Positions 53,775-61,986 of a DNA stretch of 64,000 bases are shown in pieces (positions within the stretch are counted from its first letter, which is position 1; each line of letters begins with the position of its first letter). The stretch covers positions 1 through 64,000 of the forward strand of contig JAILCT010000258.1 in assembly GCA_024690425.1 (NCBI GenBank), written 5' to 3'. The position numbers were made by a program, and so were the translations under genes. This DNA is from Lachnospiraceae bacterium (GTDB taxonomy: Bacteria; Bacillota_A; Clostridia; Lachnospirales; Lachnospiraceae). The notes beneath the pieces were generated by a model. The model made no database searches. It was not told the origin of the DNA and saw only the letters and a program-made list of their open reading frames with translations.

Positions 53775-55133
53775 TTACAGACCGACGATAAGTATTATGA
53801 GCAATACTACAGGCACGAAGAAGCGCATATAATTCTTAAGCCACTTCGGCATTGCAAGCCCCTTGCCGCTGTTGGCCTCTTCAATGAAGTTATCCCATCC
53901 CCAGCCATACCGTACGGTACAGAAAAGCACATATATTATCGCACCTATCGGAAGAAGGAGATTTGATACTATGAAATCTTCGAGGTCAAGAACACCGGTC
54001 CCTTCTCCGAGAGGCATGAATCCCGACCACACATTGAAGCCAAGGGCACATGGTATGGCAAGCAGGAACATGGCAATCCCGCATATAAGGCAGGCCTTCT
54101 TGCGATCAAGGCCGGTCAGCTCTATAAAATTGGCGATTATACCCTCATATACAGCAAAGGCCGTGGACAGAGCCGCAAAACTCATGAAGAGGAAGAAGAG
54201 TGTTCCCCACAGCCTTCCGAGTGTCATATTGGCAAATACATTGGGCATGGTGATGAACAGAAGCGAAGGTCCGGCATTGACATCTATTCCGAATGAGAAG
54301 CATGCGGGAAACATGATAAGCCCCGCCGTGATGGCAACCAGAGTATCAAGTATAGTAACATTGACGGATTCACCCAGGAGCCTTTGGTCCTTATTTATAT
54401 AGCTTCCGAACACTGCCATACAGCCGATACCGATACTGAGAGTAAAGAAAGCCTGGTTAAGGGCCCCCATCAGTACCTTCCCAAATCCTATCTCCCGTGT
54501 CCTGTTAATATCCGGGAAAAGGAAGAACTTCAAGCCTTCACGGCTTCCGGGCATTGTAAATGAATTGACCGCAAGTACCAGCATGAGTATCAGAAGGGCA
54601 GCCATCATATATTTGGTGACCCGCTCGAGTCCACTCTGAAGACCGATTGCACATACAATGAAGCTTATGACGACAACTATCGCAAGATAGCCTATATTAA
54701 CAGCAGGAGACGAGAGCATTGCGCCGAACTCACCTTCTATCATGTCAGGTGTTGCACCGTTAAAGTCACCGGTCAGGAACTTGACAAAATACCTTATTAT
54801 CCAGCCGGCTACCACAGCATAATACATCATAAGGAGCATGCAGCCGACAGCACCGACGAAACCGTGGATATGCCACTTGCTTCCCTTGGGTTCAAGATCG
54901 TTATACATATGAACGGGTGCCTTCTGCGATGCACGTCCTATGGCGAATTCTATGGTCATGACCGGAATTCCGAACATGATGAGCATAATGAAATAAAGTA
55001 TGAGGAAAACACCGCCTCCGTATTGCCCGGTCATATAGGGAAACTTCCATACATTTCCCAGACCTATAGCACAGCCTGCACTTAAAAGAATGAAGCCCAT
55101 ACGGCTTCCCAGCTTTTCTCTTGACCTGTCCAT
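53775..55133 (-). CDS. NSS-family sodium:amino-acid symporter
   Basis: The 452-residue protein has eleven or twelve membrane helices with the LeuT-type signature GFILLSAGCAIGLGNVWKFPY near the start, and GGVFLILYF. This is a bacterial SNF transporter for an amino acid or related compound; the substrate is not evident. ATG at 55133 has GGAAGGG 5 nt upstream; a GTG two codons earlier is possible. It is divergent from the YjjI/YjjW genes. Confidence 0.93.
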   Translation of the reverse strand: MDRSREKLGSRMGFILLSAGCAIGLGNVWKFPYMTGQYGGGVFLILYFIMLIMFGIPVMTIEFAIGRASQKAPVHMYNDLEPKGSKWHIHGFVGAVGCMLLMMYYAVVAGWIIRYFVKFLTGDFNGATPDMIEGEFGAMLSSPAVNIGYLAIVVVISFIVCAIGLQSGLERVTKYMMAALLILMLVLAVNSFTMPGSREGLKFFLFPDINRTREIGFGKVLMGALNQAFFTLSIGIGCMAVFGSYINKDQRLLGESVNVTILDTLVAITAGLIMFPACFSFGIDVNAGPSLLFITMPNVFANMTLGRLWGTLFFLFMSFAALSTAFAVYEGIIANFIELTGLDRKKACLICGIAMFLLAIPCALGFNVWSGFMPLGEGTGVLDLEDFIVSNLLLPIGAIIYVLFCTVRYGWGWDNFIEEANSGKGLAMPKWLKNYMRFFVPVVLLIILIVGL

Positions 55134-55293
55134 ATACACCCTTCCTTTTGGAAAATTGATATCACTCTAGGATTATACCAACCCGCATGTACTATTACAA
55201 TATAAACGCACTCAGATGTGTTATAATAATGATCAGAAGGAACTTCTCAACATTGTTGGGAATTTATCTTATAACGATAAGGAGGGATCGGCC

Positions 55294-56814
55294 GTGTCAG
55301 AAGCGTTAAATATAATAAAAGATCCGACATTAACCTACAGGCAGGAATTACTGGCCCTGGCCCGTCTGGGTGAGAGTACGGATGAGAGCCTGCGCTATTC
55401 GGATGAATATTATAAGGCAAAAGAGAATGCTGCATTATGTGATCTTAATGAAGGGGTCATGCCTTACAGACCGCGGTATATCTGCCCGGATTATGAGAAG
55501 CTGTTTTCGGACGGATGCGCTTTTCTTGAGCTCGATCCTCCGACTGACCTGCTGGAAGCAGTAAACGTTCTGGAGATATTCTACTGCCATGTTCCGTCGA
55601 TTACCGGTTATCCGGTGTATCTGGGAAGGCTTGATGCACTCCTTGAACCCTTTGTTAGGAAGGAGGACAGAGCTTTTGCAAAAAAGGTGCTTGGCCTCTT
55701 CCTTCGAAATATTGACCGTGTTCAGACGGATTCCTTCGTGCATGCCGATATAGGGCCAAAGGACAGCCTTACGGGACGGATCCTCTTGGAGCTTACAGAG
55801 GAAATGCAGCTTGCCATTCCCAACATTACACTTCTGTATGATCCGGATGAGACGACGGATGATTTTGCCCTGGCATGTATTAAGTGTATGCTTAAAACCG
55901 CCAAGCCGTCATTTGCCAACCACCGCATGTTTGTTAAGGAGTGGGGAGAGCGATACGCGATAGCTTCCTGCTACAACGGCCTGTCGATCGGTGGAGGCGG
56001 GTTTACGCTTCCGAGGATGCGCCTGTATGAATGCTCTCTTGATGCGGGATCGGTGGATGATTTTATTGATAATGTTCTTCCCCGCTATATCGACCTGCAG
56101 CTTGAATATATGGACAAAAGAGTTAAGTTTATCGTGGAAGAATCAAGCTTTTTTAGGACCAACTTCCTGGTAACAGAAGGCTTCGTTAAGCAGGAGAACT
56201 TCACGGGTATGTTCGGGGTTGTAGGACTTGCAGAGTGCTGCAATCACCTGCTTGGGATAAGTGACAATAAGAAAGGTTTTGGAATGAATGATGAAGCGAC
56301 TGCCCTGGGACGCCGTATCATGGATGCCATTAAGGACCGTGTCGATGAACATATCGCGCCCTATTGCGATGCTTATGGACATCATTACAGGCTGCATGCC
56401 CAGGTGGGAATCGATACGGATGGAATGGATGATTCGCCTGGCACACGTATTCCCATCGGTGCTGAACCGCCCATGCTTATGCAGCTTAAGGTAAATGAGC
56501 AGTTCCACCCGTATTTTCCTACCGGGACCGGAGATATATTCAAGTTCGAAGAAACCTATTTAAAAACACCGGATGCCATTCTTCCCATAATAAAGGGATC
56601 CATGGAGAGGGGCCTGCGCTATTTCTCGGGTTATCTTGAAAACAATGATGTGGTAAGAGTGACAGGTTATCTTGTGAAAAAGAGCGAGATCGAAAAGCTC
56701 AGACAGAAAAAACAGTCACTGAATCAGGTAACACTCTTTGGCATGGGCGCGCAGGATGGCGGACATGCCCTGGATCGGAGGGTTCAGCATCATGAAGAAA
56801 GCACCGGTCAATAA
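55294..56814 (+). CDS. yjjI: YjjI-family glycyl radical enzyme
   Basis: The 506-residue protein matches the E. coli YjjI family as I remember it: PYRPRYICPDYEKL, FYCHVPSITGYPVYLG, SFVHADIGPKDS, ASCYNGLSIGGGGFT, MFGVVGLAE and near the C-terminus RVTGYL. Gly458 in RVTGYL is the probable radical site and Cys226 in SCYN a probable thiyl residue, conserved with E. coli YjjI; an adjacent Cys-Cys pair in GLAECCN is a second candidate. The reaction is unknown in all members. A GTG start at 55294 has AAGGAGGG 7 nt upstream. It overlaps its activase gene by 23 nt. Confidence 0.87.
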   Translation: MSEALNIIKDPTLTYRQELLALARLGESTDESLRYSDEYYKAKENAALCDLNEGVMPYRPRYICPDYEKLFSDGCAFLELDPPTDLLEAVNVLEIFYCHVPSITGYPVYLGRLDALLEPFVRKEDRAFAKKVLGLFLRNIDRVQTDSFVHADIGPKDSLTGRILLELTEEMQLAIPNITLLYDPDETTDDFALACIKCMLKTAKPSFANHRMFVKEWGERYAIASCYNGLSIGGGGFTLPRMRLYECSLDAGSVDDFIDNVLPRYIDLQLEYMDKRVKFIVEESSFFRTNFLVTEGFVKQENFTGMFGVVGLAECCNHLLGISDNKKGFGMNDEATALGRRIMDAIKDRVDEHIAPYCDAYGHHYRLHAQVGIDTDGMDDSPGTRIPIGAEPPMLMQLKVNEQFHPYFPTGTGDIFKFEETYLKTPDAILPIIKGSMERGLRYFSGYLENNDVVRVTGYLVKKSEIEKLRQKKQSLNQVTLFGMGAQDGGHALDRRVQHHEESTGQ

Positions 56815-57634
56815 GATAATCCCTTTTTCCAATGTGGATGGACCCGGTAACCGTACGGCTGTGTTTTTTCAGGGCTGTTCCTTTAACTGTCTCTTCTGTC
56901 ATAATCCGGAAACGATATACTTATGCAATAACTGCGGGGAGTGTGTTCCGGCATGTCCTGTCGGAGCGCTCAGGATAAACGGTGAAGGACAGACAGAATG
57001 GGATCAGGATACCTGCATTCAGTGTGATACCTGCATAAGAACCTGCCCGCATGATGCATCACCCAGGGTAAAATGGATGACTGTCCGGGAGATTATGAAT
57101 GAGATCCGCAGGACAGAGCCGTATATCACAGGGATTACCGTTTCGGGCGGTGAATGTACCCTGCGGAATGAATTTCTCATTGATCTGTTTGGCGAAGTGA
57201 ACGGCCTTGGTAAGACCTGCCTTATAGATTCAAACGGTTCGTTTGATTTTGAAAAGGATCCCCGTGTACTGTCGGTCTGCGAAGGTGTTATGCTTGACGT
57301 AAAGGCCGCAGGGTGCGCATGGCATGATAAGCTTACCGGCCATTCTGCAGATATGGTGCTTAAGAACCTTGATTACCTGCTGCATACAGGCAAGCTGTTT
57401 GAGGTCCGTACAGTGATCTTTCCGGGAATGGACAGGGAAAACGAGGAGACCGTGCGATATGTGGCCCGGCATATAGGAGACAGTTGTCCCTATAAGATCA
57501 TCCGCTACCGCCCCTTCGGAGTCCGGGAAAAATACAGGCAGATGCTTGGAGAGGATGAAACTGATGAGATGTATGCAAAAAAGTATGCAGAGCTTGCTGT
57601 TAATGAAGGGGCAGTAAAAGCATATGTTGTATGA
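56792..57634 (+). CDS. yjjW: YjjW-type radical SAM glycyl radical enzyme activase
   Basis: The 280-residue protein has the radical SAM motif CSFNCLFC (CxxxCxxC) near residue 28, then two ferredoxin clusters CNNCGECVPACP and CIQCDTCIRTCP, then SGGECTL. This is the activase layout with an inserted 2x[4Fe-4S] domain. It installs the glycyl radical on the YjjI-like protein encoded just upstream. ATG at 56792 has GGAGG upstream and lies within the end of yjjI. Confidence 0.92.
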   Translation: MKKAPVNKIIPFSNVDGPGNRTAVFFQGCSFNCLFCHNPETIYLCNNCGECVPACPVGALRINGEGQTEWDQDTCIQCDTCIRTCPHDASPRVKWMTVREIMNEIRRTEPYITGITVSGGECTLRNEFLIDLFGEVNGLGKTCLIDSNGSFDFEKDPRVLSVCEGVMLDVKAAGCAWHDKLTGHSADMVLKNLDYLLHTGKLFEVRTVIFPGMDRENEETVRYVARHIGDSCPYKIIRYRPFGVREKYRQMLGEDETDEMYAKKYAELAVNEGAVKAYVV

Positions 57635-57652
57635 TGCAGGGATTGGAGATAT

Positions 57653-58126
57653 ATGAAAGAGATAGAAAGATTAAAAGAAATAGTTGAGAAGTTAAGGAGC
57701 GAGAACGGTTGTCCCTGGGACAGGATACAGACCCATGGCAGCCTTAAGGCAGCGTGCATAGAAGAGGCCGCTGAGGTCATAAGCGGAATCAATATACTGG
57801 AAGAGAAGGGTAATCCGGACAACCTTAAGGAAGAACTGGGAGACCTTCTCCTGCAGGTTATGTTCCATGCCGTGATAGCAGAAGAGGAAGGGCTCTTTAC
57901 ATTTGATGACGTGGCAGCGACCATATCCGAGAAGATGATAAGAAGACACCCGCATGTCTTTAGCGGTGTCAATTATGCTTCCGATGAAGAGAGGCATAAG
58001 GCTTGGGAGGAGATCAAGAAAGCCGAGAAGGCCGGACGGGAATGGGAGGATGAATACTTAAGGAAGGCCTTCGAGGAAGCTGACGCCTTAATAGATACCG
58101 CCAGAGAGCGCAAGGGATTTAAATAG
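57653..58126 (+). CDS. mazG: MazG-family nucleotide pyrophosphohydrolase
   Basis: The 157-residue protein has a single MazG domain: NGCPWDRIQTHGSL, EEAAEVISGI, KEELGDLLLQVMFHA and KMIRRHPHVF. The EExxE and ExxD metal-binding residues are present. It is shorter than the two-domain E. coli enzyme. It hydrolyses NTPs or dNTPs to monophosphates as house-cleaning. It follows yjjW by 18 nt and ends before a strong terminator. Confidence 0.93.
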   Translation: MKEIERLKEIVEKLRSENGCPWDRIQTHGSLKAACIEEAAEVISGINILEEKGNPDNLKEELGDLLLQVMFHAVIAEEEGLFTFDDVAATISEKMIRRHPHVFSGVNYASDEERHKAWEEIKKAEKAGREWEDEYLRKAFEEADALIDTARERKGFK

Positions 58127-58158
58127 ATGTGGGTATGACCGGAAGAGTAACGAAACGG

Positions 58159-58187
58159 GTCAGGAGATGTTTCTCCTGACTTTTTTA
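58159..58187 (+). terminator. Terminator after mazG
   Basis: GTCAGGAGA (58159-58167) and TCTCCTGAC (58172-58180) form a perfect 9-bp stem with a 4-nt loop, followed by six T residues and a further T-rich run. Confidence 0.93.
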
Positions 58188-58205
58188 TTTTTTTGAGATA
58201 AGTTA

Positions 58206-58239
58206 TTGACTCGTACAATATTATATGCTATATAATATT
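58206..58239 (+). promoter_or_regulatory. padR operon promoter with palindromic operator
   Basis: TTGACT (58206-58211), 17 nt and TATATA (58229-58234). A perfect inverted repeat, AATATTATAT (58217-58226) and ATATAATATT (58230-58239), covers the spacer and -10, fitting autorepression by the PadR protein. Confidence 0.65.
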
Positions 58240-58270
58240 ATGCAAGCAATGATAACGAAAGGAGTATAAT

Positions 58271-58651
58271 ATGACTTACCAGTTAACAGCACCATTACTT
58301 GACGCCTGTGTGCTGGGTATAGTAAGGACAGAGGATTCTTACGGTTATACGCTTACCCAGAAGGTCCGCCAGGTGGTGGATATATCCGAATCCACCTTAT
58401 ATCCGGTTCTGAGGCGGCTTCAGAAATCGGGATATCTGACAACATATGATGCGCCCTTCCAGGGAAGAAACAGGAGATACTATGCGATCACAGGCGAAGG
58501 CAGGGATATTCTTAAGTTCTATGCCAATGAATGGAATGAATACAAGTCAAAGATCGATGAACTCATCGAGGGAAGCGGCGGAGAGGTTACGGAAGCAGGC
58601 GGCGATGCGCTCCCGGCCCTTGAAGATAAGGAGGGAGGCAGCGATGAATAA
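58271..58651 (+). CDS. PadR-family transcriptional regulator
   Basis: The 126-residue winged-helix protein has LLDACVLGIVRTEDSYGYTLTQKV, VDISESTLYPVLRRLQKSGYLTTY and RRYYAITGEGRDIL, the standard PadR pattern. A glycine- and acid-rich tail follows. It is the first gene of PadR-DUF1700-DUF4097, a common envelope-stress module in Firmicutes. AAAGGAG lies 7 nt before the start, and the next gene overlaps by 8 nt. Confidence 0.93.
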   Translation: MTYQLTAPLLDACVLGIVRTEDSYGYTLTQKVRQVVDISESTLYPVLRRLQKSGYLTTYDAPFQGRNRRYYAITGEGRDILKFYANEWNEYKSKIDELIEGSGGEVTEAGGDALPALEDKEGGSDE

Positions 58652-59213
58652 GGAAGCATTTTTAAAAGAACTTGAAAAGAGGCTTCGGTATATCCCGGCA
58701 GAAGACAGGCAGGATGCCATTGAATACTACGAAGAGTATATAGCGGATATGGGGCTTGCCGAAGGAGATGATATTGTAAGCAAGCTTGGCACTCCCAAAG
58801 ATGTGGCTAAGAACATCCTTATGGATTGCAAGGAAAAGCATATTGATGAGGCAGTAGAGCAGAAGACGGTAAAGAGCAGGGCTACGGTCGTGTGGCTGTC
58901 TATACTCGGTGTTCTGTCATTACCGGTATCGCTGCCCATTGCCATCGCACTGATTGCTGTAGTCCTGGCGCTCAGCATAGCGGCATTGGCTGTAGTATTA
59001 TCCCTTATCATAGCGGCGGCAGCGGTTGCCGTTGGGGGTGTTGCGGCAATTTTCTGGGGATTCTTTGTTCCGGGTATCGGACAGAAGCTCTTTACCATAG
59101 GTACCGGCCTTGCACTCACCGGAACAGCGGTCCTTGTAGGATTCCTTGCGGCTGCGATTATAAAGGGTATCAGGAGATCTATATTCAGAAAGAAGAAAGA
59201 GGAGGACAGGTAA
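58644..59213 (+). CDS. DUF1700-family membrane protein
   Basis: The 189-residue protein begins MNKEAFLKELEKRLRYIP and EDRQDAIEYYEEYIADMG, the DUF1700 signature, with KLGTPKDVAKNIL. Three hydrophobic segments of alanine- and valine-rich type follow, at about 75-165. It is thought to act with PadR and DUF4097 proteins; the function is unknown. ATG at 58644 has GGGAGG upstream. Confidence 0.9.
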   Translation: MNKEAFLKELEKRLRYIPAEDRQDAIEYYEEYIADMGLAEGDDIVSKLGTPKDVAKNILMDCKEKHIDEAVEQKTVKSRATVVWLSILGVLSLPVSLPIAIALIAVVLALSIAALAVVLSLIIAAAAVAVGGVAAIFWGFFVPGIGQKLFTIGTGLALTGTAVLVGFLAAAIIKGIRRSIFRKKKEEDR

Positions 59214-59214
59214 G

Positions 59215-60117
59215 ATGAGCAGATCTAAGATAGCGGCATTGATAGTTGCAGCCGTAATGGTGGTTTCAGGTGTGAGCATGCTGATATTGGGACTTACAGT
59301 GGGGGCAGCTCCGGTAGTAAGCATAGGAAATAAGGATACCGTCAAGAAGGGCGGAAGTACGATGGAGTCGGGAAATATTGACCTGGATGATTTTGATTCG
59401 GTCAGGATAGATGTTTCTTCGGTTGATACGATAATTGAGAAGGGTGACGGATACAGTCTTGAGTATATGGCATACAATGATTCGGTTCCGGAAACTGAGG
59501 TAAAGAACGGACATCTGACCATAACGCAGCCGGGGAGGAATGCATTCTTCATGTTCGATTTCAGGTTTTTTGGCAACGATCAGAGACCATACTATAAGCT
59601 GACAGTTCCCGACGACTGTAAGAAACTTGACATCAACCTGGAGTCATCTTCGGGTGACTTTACTTCGGAGGGCGTAAATATCAGCGGTAAGCTGGATTTA
59701 TCCTCAGGAGATGTGCGCATAAGCGATTCGGAGGGCAAGGAGCTTGAACTTAAGGCATCATCGGGATCGACAGACCTTGAGAAGGTTGCCTTAAAGAAGC
59801 TTAAGGTACACGTTTCATCAGGAAGTGTGAGCGTATATGACAGCAGGATCGATGATATATCAGCTGATTTGTCGAGCGGATCAACGAAGCTTGAGGATGT
59901 GGAAGTGAAGAATGCCGATCTTGAATCTTCATCGGGTGATATCACGCTTAATTTACTGGGAAAAGAAGATGATTATTCATTTGATATTGACACGTCATCG
60001 GGAGATATTAAGATAGGAGATAAGAAGCTTGATGACCATTATGAGACCGACGGCAATAAGTCAGGATCTATAAAGGCAGACGTATCAAGCGGAGATGTAA
60101 CGATCGATTTTAAATAA
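59215..60117 (+). CDS. DUF4097-family beta-strand repeat protein
   Basis: The 300-residue protein has one N-terminal membrane helix and then repeated beta strands rich in SSGD, SSGS and SSGDI, typical of the putative adhesin DUF4097 fold. No LPxTG-type or other sorting signal is visible at the C-terminus (VTIDFK). It is probably exposed on the outside of the membrane. It begins 1 nt after the DUF1700 stop and precedes a sortase by 15 nt. Confidence 0.88.
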   Translation: MSRSKIAALIVAAVMVVSGVSMLILGLTVGAAPVVSIGNKDTVKKGGSTMESGNIDLDDFDSVRIDVSSVDTIIEKGDGYSLEYMAYNDSVPETEVKNGHLTITQPGRNAFFMFDFRFFGNDQRPYYKLTVPDDCKKLDINLESSSGDFTSEGVNISGKLDLSSGDVRISDSEGKELELKASSGSTDLEKVALKKLKVHVSSGSVSVYDSRIDDISADLSSGSTKLEDVEVKNADLESSSGDITLNLLGKEDDYSFDIDTSSGDIKIGDKKLDDHYETDGNKSGSIKADVSSGDVTIDFK

Positions 60118-60132
60118 ACGATGGGGTGATTC

Positions 60133-61083
60133 ATGGACAGGAGACCAGGAACAGGTGCATTTTTGATCATGCTTTTGATAACCGGTTCGGTGCTGGCATC
60201 GGGCTGCCGGAGTGAAGAAGACACAGGCACGACGGATGTGGTGGAGGCTCCTGTAATTGCAGAAGATCAGGCTCATAAGCTGTCGCAGATATCCGTTGTA
60301 CCCAAGGAGAGTGAGCCGGAACTTCTGCCCATGGAGAAATACGATGAATATCTTAAGATCAATCCCTATGTATCGGGATGGTTAAGGATAGACGATACCG
60401 TAATAGACGCTCCGGTCGTTTACACACCCCAGGATCAGAATTACTTTCTGCATAAGGCGCTTGACGGGACCGATGAATCCAAGGGAACCTTCTTTATCGC
60501 CAACAACTGGGGAGACGTGATGAACCAGACCCTGATATACGGTCATAATATGAAGGACGGGACGGCCTTCGGATCTCTCTTGAAGTTCGCCGATGAATCT
60601 TACGGCAGGAAGCATCATGTACTGCACTTTGATACCCTGTACGAAGAGCGGGAGTACGAGCTATACGGAGTATTCTATTCACAGATAGATGTGGAAGACC
60701 TTGAAACGGATGAAGACAGGGCCGAGCGAGAACAGGCGGTTGAAGATAAGACCATGGCAAGGCTAAGCAGAGAAGGAGAAGAAGTAAGCGAGGAGGATCT
60801 GACACTTGAAGACCTTGAGCTCTACGGAGTATCTGCGGGAGATCTTGATATCTACCGTCAGGAGAAGGATGAGGACAACGGGCGTTTCAGATATTATTTC
60901 TACACCGATCTGAGGAAGAAGGACGACTTCTTCTACTTCGCGGACAGTGTTAAGGAAAGGGCTCTTTATGATATGGGTATAGAGGCCGAATGGGGCGATG
61001 AATTCCTGACCCTGTCGACCTGCTCCTACCAGGTTAAGAACGGCAGGTTCGTAGTGGTGGGAATAAGGAAGGCTGCGGAATGA
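60133..61083 (+). CDS. srtB: Class B sortase with a lipoprotein signal
   Basis: The 316-residue protein has a sortase B catalytic domain: VSGWLRIDDTVIDAPVVY, LIYGHNMKDGTAFG (His), TLSTCSY (Cys) and VVVGIR (Arg). A long acidic insert at about 180-235 lies before the catalytic Cys. The N-terminus reads LITGSVLASGC, a good lipobox, so the enzyme may be lipid-anchored instead of held by the usual transmembrane helix. No sortase substrate with a sorting motif was seen in the window. It follows the DUF4097 gene, perhaps in the same transcript. Confidence 0.88.
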   Translation: MDRRPGTGAFLIMLLITGSVLASGCRSEEDTGTTDVVEAPVIAEDQAHKLSQISVVPKESEPELLPMEKYDEYLKINPYVSGWLRIDDTVIDAPVVYTPQDQNYFLHKALDGTDESKGTFFIANNWGDVMNQTLIYGHNMKDGTAFGSLLKFADESYGRKHHVLHFDTLYEEREYELYGVFYSQIDVEDLETDEDRAEREQAVEDKTMARLSREGEEVSEEDLTLEDLELYGVSAGDLDIYRQEKDEDNGRFRYYFYTDLRKKDDFFYFADSVKERALYDMGIEAEWGDEFLTLSTCSYQVKNGRFVVVGIRKAAE

Positions 61084-61165
61084 TTTTTAATCATTTTTTA
61101 ATAATAGATAAAAGATTAATTAATTTTACGATGGTATATTTTACTCATCAAGGAGGTAAATGACC

Positions 61166-61381
61166 ATGTTGACACTGATAATAACAATAATGTTCTTTCT
61201 GGTATTCGGAAGGTTACTGCTTTTTGCTATAAAGGTAGGATGGAGTATTTTTAAGATAGCGGCATTTCTGATCTTTCTGCCCGCACTGGTTCTTATGATG
61301 ATATTCGGCGGACTTATATATCTTGCGATCCCCATACTTATCATAGCCGGTATAGCGGGACTTGCTGCACATGCCTGCTGA
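61166..61381 (+). CDS. Very hydrophobic small membrane protein, unknown
   Basis: The 71-residue protein is almost entirely two to three membrane helices, with one short polar stretch (KVGWSIFK). ATG at 61166 is preferred because AAGGAGGT lies 8 nt upstream; the ATG at 61160 is only 2 nt from it. It is followed by a strong terminator. I recognise no family. Confidence 0.65.
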   Translation: MLTLIITIMFFLVFGRLLLFAIKVGWSIFKIAAFLIFLPALVLMMIFGGLIYLAIPILIIAGIAGLAAHAC

Positions 61382-61394
61382 GGACAGTGAGCAT

Positions 61395-61431
61395 AAGAGC
61401 CACCATCATATTACAGATGGTGGCTCTTTTT
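61395..61431 (+). terminator. Strong terminator
   Basis: AAGAGCCACCATC (61395-61407) pairs perfectly with GATGGTGGCTCTT (61416-61428) around an 8-nt loop, followed by TTT. It closes the padR-to-small-membrane-protein block. Confidence 0.92.
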
Positions 61432-61485
61432 ACGGTTTTTGTGGTATATTTATATGGTATACAGAACTGATCAAAGGAGGAGATC

Positions 61486-61983
61486 ATGGGCAGGGCATCG
61501 ACCAAGGAAAACAAATCAATATATCAGACAGCAAGGGAAGAGCTTAAGCTCACCCGCGAGAAGGCAAGTGAAAAGATAGGTTTCATGTCGGCGGAACGTA
61601 TCGAGAAGATAGAGAATGCGAGAGTGAACATACAGCCTGAAGATGTAATGGCGCTTGCCCAGTGCTATAAGGCACCAAAGCTGTGCAATTATTACTGCTC
61701 CAATGAATGTCCCATAGGCAGGAAGTACGTTCCTGAGGTTCAGGCGAAGGATCTTGCACAGATAGCCATAGAGACACTTAATTCACTTAATAAGATAAAC
61801 CGAGATAAGGACCGCCTTCTTGAGATCATAGAAGACGGAAGGGTTTCTGATGATGAGATATCTGATTTTGCCTCTATCAAGAAGACTCTTGATAAGATAG
61901 CTTTATCGGTGGATACCCTCCAGCTGTGGGTGGACCAGGCAATAGCCGACGGTAATCTTGATAAGTCGGTATTCGAAGACTGA
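61486..61983 (+). CDS. XRE-family regulator with a cysteine cluster
   Basis: The 165-residue protein has an N-terminal XRE HTH (IYQTAREELKLTREKASEKIGF and ERIEKIENARVNIQPEDVMALA). A cysteine-rich stretch CYKAPKLCNYYCSNECPIG at about 59-77 follows, then a long helical region. The four cysteines could bind a metal or Fe-S cluster, which is inference. AAAGGAGG lies 5 nt before the start. It converges with the sensor kinase gene. Confidence 0.82.
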   Translation: MGRASTKENKSIYQTAREELKLTREKASEKIGFMSAERIEKIENARVNIQPEDVMALAQCYKAPKLCNYYCSNECPIGRKYVPEVQAKDLAQIAIETLNSLNKINRDKDRLLEIIEDGRVSDDEISDFASIKKTLDKIALSVDTLQLWVDQAIADGNLDKSVFED

Positions 61984-61986
61984 CCG

